Under the pieces are notes generated by a model, which made no database searches, had not been told where the DNA came from, and saw only the letters and a list, made by a program, of their open reading frames with translations. From Bremerella alba (GTDB taxonomy: Bacteria > Planctomycetota > Planctomycetia > Pirellulales > Pirellulaceae), in contig NZ_JABRWO010000006.1 of NCBI RefSeq assembly GCF_013618625.1, positions 186,001-250,000 of the forward strand: a stretch of DNA of 64,000 nucleotides. The letters are read 5' to 3'. Below are positions 28,535-37,665 of the stretch, one piece after another (within the stretch, counting starts at the first letter, position 1; each line of letters begins with the position of its first letter). The position numbers were made by a program, and so were the translations under genes.

Positions 28535-29563
28535 TCAACCTGACGCTTTAAGGGGGGCAAAGCGTACGGAATGACCGACGGCGAGTTGTAGTTCATTTGC
28601 TAGTTGGGATTCTAAAACGAGCCCGTGTGATGTCTCAATAATCTTTCCGCTACTAGCACGGAAGTACTGATGATCCTGAGCGGAAACAATCGCCAGGAGC
28701 GAGTCCTCACCTAACGCCGATTCAATGGACACAACAGGAAGAACGCGGCTCTGCTTAACCGTTCGGATATCCTTAAGTGGACTATGTAACACTGGACCGG
28801 CCTCGAAGATATCGACCAGGCTGTCGTACGCGAAACCCTCGCTTTCAAGCAACCGGCGTGCAGGGATTGTATTGGGATGCACATTGGCCACCGAAGCCTG
28901 GGCTTCCGGCGAAAGCAGGTCAACGTAAACGGGATGGCGTGGTATCAGCTCTTCAATAAAGTCTTTGTTGATCAGGCTGAGCATATCGGCATTGGGAAAG
29001 TCGATGCCAAAGAAGTGAACCCCGAAAGCTTCCCAGAAAGGACTGTGGCCAGCCTCGTCGACAACACCCCGCATTTCGGCAATCACTTTTTGCTCGAAAA
29101 GCTGAGGGTATTCGGCAAGAAAAAGAAAACGAGACAACGATAACACTCGACCATTCCCTCCACCGCGAAATTCCGGATGCAGGAACAAGCTGCCGATTTC
29201 TGTCGGGCCATCATGGTTTTTGATCAAGTGCAACACCTGATGCTCGTGCCTGCTGCCGAGCGTATGCGATTCCTGAATCTCCGTTTCCACGCGAAACGCG
29301 TAGAAGGGCTTAAATCCGCCAACCTTAGAAACAATGCCACAAGTTCCCACTACTTTCTTGGACGACATATCTTCCATAACAAAAAGATAGAGCTGCCCTT
29401 GAGGATCGGCGTCATTTAGGTCTTCAAACGCGCGAAGGCTTTGTCGTACGCGTTTCTCAAAGGTGGCTCGATCTTTGGGAAGCGTCGTGAGTCCATACTG
29501 AGTCAACTGAGCCAGTTCGTGCAGTTGATCTAAATCGCGTTCTTCTACAGGCCGAATGAGCAT
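28535..29563 (-). CDS. astA: Arginine N-succinyltransferase
   Basis: 342-aa AstA, which transfers succinyl from succinyl-CoA to the alpha-amino group of arginine, the first step of AST catabolism. Diagnostic segments: the N-terminal LIRPVEERDLDQLHELAQLT...GLTTLP, the GNAT-like core LFLHPEFRGGGNGRVLSLSRFLF, and HPVYVDLL. The start ATG at 29563 was preferred over one 27 nt upstream because GAAGGAG lies 5 nt before it and the sequence then begins like other AstA proteins. It is 32 nt from the upstream aminotransferase gene. Confidence 0.94.
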   Translation of the reverse strand: MLIRPVEERDLDQLHELAQLTQYGLTTLPKDRATFEKRVRQSLRAFEDLNDADPQGQLYLFVMEDMSSKKVVGTCGIVSKVGGFKPFYAFRVETEIQESHTLGSRHEHQVLHLIKNHDGPTEIGSLFLHPEFRGGGNGRVLSLSRFLFLAEYPQLFEQKVIAEMRGVVDEAGHSPFWEAFGVHFFGIDFPNADMLSLINKDFIEELIPRHPVYVDLLSPEAQASVANVHPNTIPARRLLESEGFAYDSLVDIFEAGPVLHSPLKDIRTVKQSRVLPVVSIESALGEDSLLAIVSAQDHQYFRASSGKIIETSHGLVLESQLANELQLAVGHSVRFAPLKASG

Positions 29564-29595
29564 TGCGACTCCTTCGCTGGCGTCAGACATGAATA

Positions 29596-30990
29596 TTAAT
29601 TGAATGCTTTTGAGAGCAGGACACTTTCTAGGATGTCACAGACGTTCTCTATTTCATCGTTGGTCAACGAAAGAAATGGAGGCAAGAAACGTACACGGGC
29701 CGGACCAACTCCGGCCACAAAGGCGATCACCCCAGCCTCATACAGTGCATAGAGTACCTTTTTCGCAGACTCGGCTGAACCATCCAGTGGCGTAAATGCA
29801 ATCATGCCGCCAATTCCCCATGGACCTGAGATTCGATCTGGAGCCTTCGCATGGATTGCCTCGAAACGAGCAACAAACCGACGGTGAATATCCGCAATCC
29901 GCCCCTCCGGACCATAATAGTTGCCTTCGATCAGCTTTTGTAGAATCCAACACGAGGCCACAATGGCAGTCGTGGAAGAGGTAAATGTCTGACTTAAGAG
30001 CCCAGGCTTGGGATTAAACTCTTTCCGGAAAAAGGTAGCGCAGACCTGAGACATCTTGCCTACGGAAACTACATCGGCAAAGGAATCGAGTTCGAGCATT
30101 TGAAACGCAAACGGAGCATAGGTCCGTCCGAACGTTTGTATCTCGTCGAAGAAGATTGGTACCTGGTGTTTCTTTAGCAGTTCGCATAGGGCAACGAAGT
30201 ACTCACGCGGTGCACTGTAGTAGCCCCCTTCCCCCTGCACAAGTTCCATGATGAAACCACAGTGCGTGCCTGGGTAGCGATTCAGATATCTTTCTACGGT
30301 CTGCAATGTTTTTTGGGTGCTCTCTTCAGAACGCTCGGCATCGAAGAACGGAGCATAGTCCACCGGCACTGTTAGGGGCTGCCCCTGGCGATTCTTAGGA
30401 CGGTCGGTTACCTGGCCGGTAAGGTGTGAGCGACCGGCAAACGCGTTCTCGAATGCCAGGATCCGGCTAGACTCGGTTCGATGTTGGAACAATATCTTGA
30501 ACGCGTTCTCGTTAGCCATGGCGCCGCTGCTCGATAGAAAACAATGCTCGAGTGACGCACCATTTCGATTGGCAATCGCAACCCACTGTTTGCTCAGCAG
30601 CAGCGATTCTGTGTTCTGCTGCAAATTTCCTTGCATGACGGTATCTGAAAGTACAGCTGGAACTAGTTCCGACAATAGCTCGGAATTTGCGTGCCCCATC
30701 GCATGCACGCCGATCCCGGTGATCATGTCGTATTTGACGCTTCCGTCGGTAAGTTCCACCAGCGATCCCTGCCCTGCTCCGCTACCGAGATACGGAAAGA
30801 ACAGAGTGTTACCACGCAGTCCCGCGAATGTTTCAAGACATTTTTGATAAGGCACGGCTAATTCAGGCTTGGGGCCACGAGCACTCAGCTTGGCTGAATG
30901 ATCCGCCAATGCGTCGGTTAGAAGTTTCGTTGCCTGGGCGACACGGGGATCGGACAATAGCTGTTGGGCAATCAGAGATTCAGAATCCAT
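29596..30990 (-). CDS. Class III aminotransferase in the AST operon (probable succinylornithine transaminase)
   Basis: 464-aa PLP-dependent class III aminotransferase. Seen: the glycine-rich cofactor site SSSGAMANENAFK, FFDEIQTFGRTY and the PLP lysine in SVGKMSQV. By operon context it converts succinylornithine to succinylglutamate semialdehyde (the AstC step). The sequence does not look like enterobacterial AstC/ArgD: it is longer and carries the KMSQV variant at the lysine. It may represent a separate subgroup recruited for this step. GAAGGAG precedes the start by 5 nt. Confidence 0.8.
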   Translation of the reverse strand: MDSESLIAQQLLSDPRVAQATKLLTDALADHSAKLSARGPKPELAVPYQKCLETFAGLRGNTLFFPYLGSGAGQGSLVELTDGSVKYDMITGIGVHAMGHANSELLSELVPAVLSDTVMQGNLQQNTESLLLSKQWVAIANRNGASLEHCFLSSSGAMANENAFKILFQHRTESSRILAFENAFAGRSHLTGQVTDRPKNRQGQPLTVPVDYAPFFDAERSEESTQKTLQTVERYLNRYPGTHCGFIMELVQGEGGYYSAPREYFVALCELLKKHQVPIFFDEIQTFGRTYAPFAFQMLELDSFADVVSVGKMSQVCATFFRKEFNPKPGLLSQTFTSSTTAIVASCWILQKLIEGNYYGPEGRIADIHRRFVARFEAIHAKAPDRISGPWGIGGMIAFTPLDGSAESAKKVLYALYEAGVIAFVAGVGPARVRFLPPFLSLTNDEIENVCDILESVLLSKAFN

Positions 30991-31043
30991 AGAGTCTCCT
31001 TCGCAGATGGGTGTTGTACTGCATTCTACTCTGTCGTTGATCC

Positions 31044-32270
31044 TTAGGCCTGTCGAAAGTCTTCGGCGAGGGTGATCAACGTGAGGAAGGTGAGCTGTGT
31101 TCGTTCAACTAAACTTTCGCAATGCATATATTCCTGAGGAGAATGAATATTGCCACCGCAGACCCCCATGGTGTCGATATTTGGTACTCCCATCGCCGCC
31201 AGACGGTTGCCGTCGCAGACGCCGCCGGTCGATTCCCATGAAAGTTCTAGCCCAAGTGTCTTGCCATTCTCTTGTGCGTTCTTAAGCAAGGTTTCATATT
31301 TTTCTGTCATCGGCTTGGGCGGAGCGAAGAAGCCGCCGTGTTTTATCAAGGTAATGCCATCCCCTGTTTCTTCGACAATGCGATCGATCGTCTCACTTAT
31401 CGCGTTTTCGATCTCAGCTGCTGGGTAACGTACATTGAAACGCACAACGGCTGTATCAGGCACGACATTGGTCGGCCCTCCACCATCAATTTTAGCAATA
31501 TTAAGGGTAGTGTCTTTCCAGCGTCCATTCAGGTCATTCAGCTTCTGGGCAACCTGAGCGGCAGCAACAATGGCATTGCGTCCCTTGTGAAACTCGCGAC
31601 CGGCATGGGCTGCTTGTCCACGGACGACAATTTCAAAATTGCCAGACCCTTTGCGTTGTCCCACTAGATTTCCATTAGGCAGACAAGGCTCGAACAGCAA
31701 GCCAAAATCAAATCCGTCGCAGTGGTTAGCGAAGATCTCGCGAGAGGCTGGCGAACCAATCTCCTCGTCGCTATTGAGAATGACTTTCCATCCCAGGTTT
31801 GAATTTCCCGTTGCTTCGACGTAATCTTCAAAGGCTTTTAGTGCCCACAAGAGGACTACCAGGCCACCTTTGGCATCCGCCACGCCTGGCCCGTAGAGAG
31901 TATCCCCCTCTTGTTTGACCTTCTGAAAAGGAGATTCCACCGGATAGACGGTGTCTAAATGAATCGACAAGATAACTTGCTTAGGAGCGTCGCCTCGGCG
32001 AACCCCAAATAGTACGTCACCGATAAATCGTTCCTTCAAGTCGCCATGCTCGTCGACAATTAAGTGCGGCGAAACGGGTATGGCCTGGGCATCATCGGAA
32101 ATAGTACGAAGTTCAGCTAGTACCAGTTCGCCCAAATGGCGGAGACCGGCCAGGTTGCTAGTGCCAGAGTTGATAGCAGACCAGAGCACCAGTTGGTAAA
32201 GCATTTCATTTTGCTGCGTTTGAATGCGGGATAAAATGCTTTGAACTTCCGATTCCAGTGCCATGGCCAT
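31044..32270 (-). CDS. M20-family metallohydrolase (candidate succinylglutamate desuccinylase)
   Basis: 408-aa M20 peptidase/CPG2-like hydrolase with a two-zinc site: His104 and Asp106 (SIHLDTVYP), Asp132 (YGPGVADAKGG), Glu169-Glu170 (LNSDEEIGS), and a final His in GNIHSPQEY. The dimerisation-domain histidine lies in QAAHAGREF. The family removes acyl or amino acid groups from N-acyl amino acids. It is the first gene of the AST operon, which has no astE. It plausibly performs the last step, N-succinylglutamate to succinate plus glutamate. That assignment is inference from gene order and chemistry. Two ATGs 6 nt apart are possible starts. Confidence 0.75.
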   Translation of the reverse strand: MAMALESEVQSILSRIQTQQNEMLYQLVLWSAINSGTSNLAGLRHLGELVLAELRTISDDAQAIPVSPHLIVDEHGDLKERFIGDVLFGVRRGDAPKQVILSIHLDTVYPVESPFQKVKQEGDTLYGPGVADAKGGLVVLLWALKAFEDYVEATGNSNLGWKVILNSDEEIGSPASREIFANHCDGFDFGLLFEPCLPNGNLVGQRKGSGNFEIVVRGQAAHAGREFHKGRNAIVAAAQVAQKLNDLNGRWKDTTLNIAKIDGGGPTNVVPDTAVVRFNVRYPAAEIENAISETIDRIVEETGDGITLIKHGGFFAPPKPMTEKYETLLKNAQENGKTLGLELSWESTGGVCDGNRLAAMGVPNIDTMGVCGGNIHSPQEYMHCESLVERTQLTFLTLITLAEDFRQA

Positions 32271-32394
32271 CCTGCCGAAAAGAGTGTGATAGAGATTTTA
32301 CGCGCTATCAGGTATCTTACGCCATAGAATGTTAGCCGACGCGTTTCGATTTTTGACCTGCAGCAAACCCAGCCAACTTTGACAGGAGCCAGCG

Positions 32395-34038
32395 ATGTCA
32401 GAAATTCTTGTTCTGGTCGTTGAAGATAACCCGCTTCAGGCCAAGCTGATCGAGGAACTTCTTTCTGAAACGGGTGATACGAAATTCACCATTTATTGCG
32501 TCGATTGTTTGGAAGCTGGCTTGAATTATCTATCGCAGAATCGCCCCGATGCAATTCTGCTCGATCTTACCCTTCCCGATAGTGAGGGACTTCAGACATT
32601 CCTGCGAATGCACAATGCGGCCGACAATATTCCGGTCGTTGTGTTGACAGGCAACGACGACCTGTCCTTAGCTGCCAAGGCGGTTGAGGCAGGTGCCCAG
32701 GACTATCTGGTCAAGGGAAAGATCGATGGACATCGTCTTGCGCGATCGTTGCGACTGGCCGTGAAGCGAACGCACGCCGAGCAGCAAGAATGGAATTCGC
32801 CCATGCTGCACTTAGCGCAGCAGCAGTTCTTGAAAGCGGCTCAAATTATGAGCCTAGACGAGAACTTGCGTGAACGACTTTTATTTCCGCAGCGGACGCT
32901 GGTGGTCACATTGCCGTTTCGAAGGGATCGTTACTCCCACGTCGAGACAGTGTTTGGATATCGTGTTCAGCATCTCTTGACGATGGGACCAACCAAGGGG
33001 GGAATTCGCTATCACGAGGATGTCGGCTTAGGCGAAGTGTCTGCTCTGGCCATGTGGATGAGCTGGAAATGTGCTTTGATGCGTCTTCCCTTTGGCGGAG
33101 CAAAAGGTGGGGTCCGGATAGATCCCACCGACCTGACCGGGCACGAACTGCAGCGATTAACTCGTCGCTACACGATGGAAATCATCGAAATGATTGGCCC
33201 CGAAAAGGACATTCCGGCTCCCGATATGGGCACCAACGAGCAAGTTATGGCTTGGTTGATGGACACCTATAGCCAGCAGCTAGGGTATTCCGTTCCAACC
33301 ATTGTCACCGGGAAGCCTGTCGCACTTGGCGGGTCATTAGGACGGCGCGAAGCGACCGGCCGTGGACTTGTTTATGTCATCGAAGAGGCCGCCAAGGTGA
33401 TGGGGCTGTCGATGCAAGGTGCAACGGCTGTAGTCCAGGGGTTTGGTAACGTTGGTAGCAATACAGCCCGGTTGCTGGAAGAGCTGGGAACAAAGGTGAT
33501 CGGCGTCAGTGACGTTACAACAGGCCTTTATAACCCGAAAGGGCTTTCCGTCGCGGATTTGCTCCAATATGTCGAGAATAATCGAGTACTCAAAGGATAT
33601 CCGCACGCAGAGGAAGTAACCAACCAGGAATTGCTTGAGTTGAAATGCGATATTTTGGCTCCTTGCGCGATGCAAAATCAAATCACTGCTGGGAACGTCG
33701 AGAAGCTGCAGTGCAAGATGGTAGCCGAAGGAGCCAACGGGCCTACCACACTGGAAGCCGATGAGATCCTCAAAGAACGAGGCATCTTTGTCGTTCCGGA
33801 TGTGCTGGGAAATGCCGGAGGCGTAACGGTGTCGTATTTCGAGTGGGTTCAGGGAACCCAGAACTACATGTGGACGTTGGATGAGATCAACTCGCGACTG
33901 AAAAAGATCTTGGTCGACGCGTTTCAGCGGACTCGTGGTCGTAGTGAAAAACAAAACCTCGATTTCCGTACAGCCGCATTAATCGAAGGCATCGAAAGAG
34001 TCGCGGAGGCAAAGCTCCGACGAGGTCTTTTCCCGTAA
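32395..34038 (+). CDS. Receiver-domain/glutamate dehydrogenase fusion
   Basis: 547-aa single ORF with two unrelated domains. Residues 1-125 are a CheY-like receiver: acidic pocket Glu10-Asp11, phospho-acceptor Asp57 (LLDLTLPD), Thr85 (VVLTGND) and Lys107 (YLVKGK). Residues about 135-547 are a complete Glu/Leu/Phe/Val dehydrogenase: GPTKGGIRYH, PFGGAKGGVRIDP, IPAPDMGTNEQVMAW, TGKPVALGGSLGRREATGRG, QGFGNVGSNTA and a VAEGANGPTT end motif. GACAGGAGCC precedes the start. It is divergent from the AST operon, whose end product is glutamate. All residues needed for phosphorylation and for catalysis are present, so phospho-control of GDH activity is plausible but untested. Confidence 0.9.
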   Translation: MSEILVLVVEDNPLQAKLIEELLSETGDTKFTIYCVDCLEAGLNYLSQNRPDAILLDLTLPDSEGLQTFLRMHNAADNIPVVVLTGNDDLSLAAKAVEAGAQDYLVKGKIDGHRLARSLRLAVKRTHAEQQEWNSPMLHLAQQQFLKAAQIMSLDENLRERLLFPQRTLVVTLPFRRDRYSHVETVFGYRVQHLLTMGPTKGGIRYHEDVGLGEVSALAMWMSWKCALMRLPFGGAKGGVRIDPTDLTGHELQRLTRRYTMEIIEMIGPEKDIPAPDMGTNEQVMAWLMDTYSQQLGYSVPTIVTGKPVALGGSLGRREATGRGLVYVIEEAAKVMGLSMQGATAVVQGFGNVGSNTARLLEELGTKVIGVSDVTTGLYNPKGLSVADLLQYVENNRVLKGYPHAEEVTNQELLELKCDILAPCAMQNQITAGNVEKLQCKMVAEGANGPTTLEADEILKERGIFVVPDVLGNAGGVTVSYFEWVQGTQNYMWTLDEINSRLKKILVDAFQRTRGRSEKQNLDFRTAALIEGIERVAEAKLRRGLFP

Positions 34039-34047
34039 AGAGAATAC

Positions 34048-34857
34048 CTATTCGTGGAGCTTTTTATCGGTGCTTTCGAAGATCTTGTCCGCACTTTTGG
34101 CCACGAAGCCGCCAAATAAAGAGCCGTTGGGTAGCGTGTATCGCCGGGCAAATTCGTAGTAACAGCCCGGCACCGACCGATCTCCGTCTTTGAAAGGAAC
34201 GTCAACAACCGAAGCTATGGTCGATGATTGTTCTAAGTATACCTCGGGCGAGCCCTTGATGGCTCCGCCTTCTTGATTCAACGAGAACCCTTCTTCCAGC
34301 AGCAGAGCATTCAGGTCTTGCAGGGAGTCGATGGTAGTCAGCGCGTTGACGAAGACCGTGAAATGGTTTGCACAGAAACCGTGTGCTGCCATCCAGGCAG
34401 CGTATTCGCTTTGCTCGCTCAACGCTTTATAGTCAGCATAAGGTACCTCCCAAAGTCGACCCGCAGTGCACAGGGGCTGGGCGAGGACTTCCCTATTGGG
34501 GATCTGGTCGAGCATCCGTTGAATGATATCGCGAAAGTCGTCCGAGAACTCATCAAGCATCAGCTCGCTGATAAAGACTTTGGGAAGCGCTGGGTCAGAA
34601 TGTTGAAAATGCCTGGCGTAAAGCTTCTTGGCATCGAAGCGGTAGTCATCCCCGGCCTGATAGCCCGCTTCTAGAAAGGGAATCGCGAGCTGATCGATGC
34701 CTATTCTTGGGTCCTGAAATGTGCGAAAGGCGATATGGTCGTTAACGATCGTCTCACCACGTTCCGAGAGCAACCGGTGGATTCGATCGGCCTGCGGATT
34801 GTTCTTTTGATAAGAATCCCAGAGCTGGTCAATTAGCTTCTCAATGCTTCGAGTCAT
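34048..34857 (-). CDS. DUF1338 family protein (2-oxoadipate dioxygenase/decarboxylase-like)
   Basis: 269-aa member of DUF1338, whose characterised representative HglS is an Fe(II) 2-oxoadipate dioxygenase/decarboxylase producing 2-hydroxyglutarate in lysine catabolism. Seen: NDHIAFRTF near residue 40, ANHFTVFVN near residue 165 and CYYEFARR near the end, which would supply the His-His-Glu metal set. It is shorter than HglS, so the substrate may differ. The start ATG at 34857 is preceded by GGGAGAG; an upstream ATG lacks one. It is convergent with the receiver-GDH gene, 9 nt away. Nothing recognisable lies in the gap 34858-35149. Confidence 0.75.
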   Translation of the reverse strand: MTRSIEKLIDQLWDSYQKNNPQADRIHRLLSERGETIVNDHIAFRTFQDPRIGIDQLAIPFLEAGYQAGDDYRFDAKKLYARHFQHSDPALPKVFISELMLDEFSDDFRDIIQRMLDQIPNREVLAQPLCTAGRLWEVPYADYKALSEQSEYAAWMAAHGFCANHFTVFVNALTTIDSLQDLNALLLEEGFSLNQEGGAIKGSPEVYLEQSSTIASVVDVPFKDGDRSVPGCYYEFARRYTLPNGSLFGGFVAKSADKIFESTDKKLHE

Positions 34858-35149
34858 ATTACTCTCCCTGGGCATAGTCTACCAATTTGAAGAATTCTAG
34901 CTTGATCGTCGGTCCAAGCAACTCGACTTATCGACGTTAAAATTAGACGACCTCAGCAATTTGGCCATCCAGTTGGTTACTATCAGGCCGTCATGTTGGG
35001 CGGTAATACCAAAATCTCTTCAACATCGGATCGATTTGCGACTTGCTATATGATCAAAATAACACCACAAGAGGCATGTTCAGCACCTCGTCGTGGCTAG
35101 ATCGAAAATGAATTGAGCATGGGCAAGTCTGCCGGTAAAAAAGCAGCGG

Positions 35150-35356
35150 TTACGCGCTATCGTCTATAGATTTTCTGCCCAGAGCTTGGTGTAGTTGCCG
35201 TAAAACATCAGGCGGGCTGAAGCCATGCTGGTGGCAAACGTAGCGTAGAGACTTCCCTGCACAGTGGCTATCTATTCCCAGTCTCTCAAACACAGGACCA
35301 GTTTCCGGATGTTCGATTAGCCACTCAGGAATACTTGTGTCGAGGTCGCAATCCAT
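35150..35356 (-). CDS. Stand-alone ScdA_N (DUF542) domain protein
   Basis: 68-aa protein consisting of essentially one ScdA N-terminal domain: SIPEWLIEHPETGPVFERLGIDSHCAGKSLRYVCHQHGF. In Ric/ScdA iron-sulfur repair proteins this domain precedes a di-iron hemerythrin-like part, which is absent here. Other bacteria carry lone copies fused to or beside redox sensors. Cysteines sit at the usual positions (GIDSHCAGKS). An upstream in-frame ATG at 35413 would add 19 residues not typical of the domain. It lies downstream of rnk on the same strand. Confidence 0.7.
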   Translation of the reverse strand: MDCDLDTSIPEWLIEHPETGPVFERLGIDSHCAGKSLRYVCHQHGFSPPDVLRQLHQALGRKSIDDSA

Positions 35357-35454
35357 ACCTAGATGGTAACATACGACCATTGCGAAGCGACGGAATAAAA
35401 ATTCACATCGCAAAAGACTAAGTTATGTCGGAGGCTTCACTGCTTTCGCAATCC

Positions 35455-35479
35455 GCTTTCCGTTGTAAAAACGGAAGCC
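35455..35479 (-). terminator. Hairpin downstream of rnk (weak terminator candidate)
   Basis: GCTTTCCGTT and AACGGAAGC form a stem of about 9 bp with one bulged base between rnk and the ScdA_N gene. No T run follows on the minus strand, so it may attenuate rather than end transcription. Confidence 0.35.
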
Positions 35480-35556
35480 CTTTAGCCTCATCATTCACTG
35501 ATGAACATCTAAGCTATGATGCGCCACGGCAATGGCACGCTTCTCCAATTTGATTG

Positions 35557-35985
35557 CTAAAGTGTTGTCTCTAATCGCGAATCTGGAGCTAAAACTTCCT
35601 CGATCTCAACTTTGACATTTCCGCTGGGAACTGGCCAAGTAACAACATCACCAACTCTTTGTCCAAGAATAGCAGTCCCGATTGGCGCAAGGACTGACAG
35701 CTTGCCTTCGATGATATTGGCTTCTCTGGGAAAGACCAAAGTGAATACATCGACTTCGTGAGAACTGACGTCGCGCAGACGAACGATAGAGTGCATTGTG
35801 ACTACGTCACGAGGAATTTTTCCTGATTCGACAATCTCGGCGATATCCAATTCGCCTCGGAGATCTTTTAGATAGGGCTTTTGTGACAATGCCAGGGCAA
35901 AACTATCGTTCAGTAAGGCCACCAGGCGTCTATAGTCTCCATCTGTCAAAATGATGTGTTTGGTCGGCTTCTTTTTTTGTATCAC
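35557..35985 (-). CDS. rnk: Rnk/GreA-C-terminal-domain protein (nucleoside diphosphate kinase regulator-like)
   Basis: 142-aa protein of the Rnk branch of the GreA/GreB superfamily, which binds RNA polymerase in the secondary channel without the long coiled-coil tip. Seen: an N-terminal ILTDGDYRRLVALL short coiled coil and a C-terminal FKBP-like domain VFPREANIIEGKLSVLAPIGTAILGQRVGDVVTWPVPSG. The start is GTG at 35985, because GAGGAG lies 7 nt upstream and the length then matches Rnk. An ATG at 36066 would add 27 unlikely residues. A sigma-54-type promoter candidate lies at 36106-36121. Confidence 0.82.
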   Translation of the reverse strand: MIQKKKPTKHIILTDGDYRRLVALLNDSFALALSQKPYLKDLRGELDIAEIVESGKIPRDVVTMHSIVRLRDVSSHEVDVFTLVFPREANIIEGKLSVLAPIGTAILGQRVGDVVTWPVPSGNVKVEIEEVLAPDSRLETTL

Positions 35986-36105
35986 AATTTTGCTCCTCGG
36001 TGACCCTGTATTCCGTCTTGAAAAGGAGAGACCCTCCCCGGCCCACATCCCACGCGAAACTGGCATGAAGCAGTACCAAGCGGGTCACTATCCCTAAGAG
36101 ATAAA

Positions 36106-36121
36106 TGCAATTCAGAGACCA
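36106..36121 (-). promoter_or_regulatory. Sigma-54-type promoter candidate for rnk
   Basis: Minus-strand TGGTCTCTGAATTGCA: TGG and TTGCA match the -24/-12 consensus, with exactly 10 nt between GG and GC. It lies 121 nt upstream of the rnk GTG. A 6-bp dyad GACAAC-agcg-GTTGTC (36220-36235) lies about 100 nt further upstream, where an NtrC-type activator could bind. Confidence 0.6.
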
Positions 36122-36259
36122 ATCAAACAGATTCTATAAGGCGAATGCCTTTCCCCTGCTCATTGAGTGCTACTGGGTGATTGATCGAACATTTATATAG
36201 GCGATGATCTTTCGCAAGCGACAACAGCGGTTGTCAGTAACAAGCTCAGATGACAGCGG

Positions 36260-37654
36260 CTATTCCCGAAAATCAGCCGCGAGAATACCGTGTTTCTTCA
36301 GCAGCTTATGAATTCCCTGCCGAGAGACACCCGCTTGTTCTGCCGCAAGCGACACATTTCCGTTGAATTTTGTCAGAAGGAGAGTCAGGTATTTGTAGTC
36401 CGCATTATCTAACGCGGCCTCCCTAGAGACTTCTCCGACGACTGTCTCCACAACGCGACCAGGTCGCTTTTCTCGAAGCGGTTTGGGGAGATCCTCGATC
36501 TCGATCTGGTCTCTCTGAGTCAAGGTAATCGTTCGCTCGATAACGTTGCGCAATTCTCGAATATTGCCCGGCCAGTCGTACTCCCGAAACCGCTCGAGCA
36601 CTTCTGCAGAAAACCGAGTTGGTCCCCCATCCCTGACCCACAAGCTTTTGAGAAAGTGATGTGCGAGAAGAATTACGTCGTCACCGCGTTCTCGAAGTGC
36701 GGGTAACTCTAGGTGGATTACGCCCAGACGATAGAAAAGGTCGCGTCGAAATCTTCCAGCCATGATTTCGGATTCCAGATTGCGATTAGTTGCACAAATG
36801 AATCGTGCGTCGAACGGGATGGGCGTTGTTGCTCCCACCGGTGTATAGGCTCGCTCCTGAACTGCACGCAACAGTTTGGCCTGTAAAGGAAGCAGTAATT
36901 CGCCCAATTCATCGAAGAAAACAGTTCCTTTCTGGCTACGCCCTAGCAGACCCTCTTGGTCGGCGACGGCCCCGGTGAACGATCCCTTGCGATGTCCAAA
37001 CACAATTGACTCAAATAAATTCTCAGGAATCGCCGTGCAATCGATTACTTGAAACGGATAATCGCCTCTCGAGCTTCTGTCATGGATGGCACGCGCGACG
37101 ACTTCTTTGCCGGTCCCGCTCTCACCGGTAATCAAAACATTGGTATTGGTGAGGGCAACTCGATCGATAACCTCTAAAACCTCAAGCATCGAGTCGCTCT
37201 GGGCGATGACTTCTGGAAATGCCTCTGAAAGGGCATTGCGATCGCCCCTTAATTCCGACCGTTGCGATGTCCCTCCTGATCGTTCCAAAACCCGCTGGAT
37301 GCAGGCAATCAAGTCATTGAACTTGACCGGCTTGAGAAGGTAGTCCGCAATTCCTAGTCGTACGCTTTCGATCGCTGTAGGCAATGAGGGCACGCCAGTG
37401 ACGACAACGAGAGGTACATCCGGCCATTTATCACGTCCTTCTTGCAATAATTCGAGCTTGAGATTGCCCGGCATATTCAGATCCGAAAGAATCAGGTCAA
37501 ATCGCTCTTCAGCCAGATATTTCAGAGCTGTCTTAGCATCCGAGACACAGCGACACTCGAACCCTGCCTTCTTCAGCAGTTCTCCTGTAGTAATCAAGAA
37601 CAACGGTTCGTCGTCAGCTACGAGAATTCTCTTTATCGTATCGATTGCCTGCAT
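36260..37654 (-). CDS. NtrC-family sigma-54-dependent response regulator
   Basis: 464-aa activator: receiver domain with Asp58 ([10 protein letters not shown]), AAA+ domain with Walker A GESGTGKE, and Fis-type HTH at the C-terminus ([24 protein letters not shown]). The sigma-54 contact loop reads GSFTGA instead of GAFTGA, a tolerated variant. The start ATG at 37654 follows AGGAAG by 7 nt, better than the in-frame TTG at 37660. It begins 11 nt after the kinase gene, forming a classic two-component pair. Targets are probably the nearby sigma-54-type promoters. Confidence 0.9.
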   Translation of the reverse strand: MQAIDTIKRILVADDEPLFLITTGELLKKAGFECRCVSDAKTALKYLAEERFDLILSDLNMPGNLKLELLQEGRDKWPDVPLVVVTGVPSLPTAIESVRLGIADYLLKPVKFNDLIACIQRVLERSGGTSQRSELRGDRNALSEAFPEVIAQSDSMLEVLEVIDRVALTNTNVLITGESGTGKEVVARAIHDRSSRGDYPFQVIDCTAIPENLFESIVFGHRKGSFTGAVADQEGLLGRSQKGTVFFDELGELLLPLQAKLLRAVQERAYTPVGATTPIPFDARFICATNRNLESEIMAGRFRRDLFYRLGVIHLELPALRERGDDVILLAHHFLKSLWVRDGGPTRFSAEVLERFREYDWPGNIRELRNVIERTITLTQRDQIEIEDLPKPLREKRPGRVVETVVGEVSREAALDNADYKYLTLLLTKFNGNVSLAAEQAGVSRQGIHKLLKKHGILAADFRE

Positions 37655-37665
37655 TCCCAATCTTC

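Noticed and set aside
33337-33954. 205-aa open frame on the minus strand
   Set aside because: Antisense to the glutamate dehydrogenase domain; explained by the codon usage of the real gene.
34858-35149. Possible short ORF or RNA in the gap after DUF1338
   Set aside because: Only a 35-codon frame without ribosome-binding site; no hairpin or conserved motif seen.
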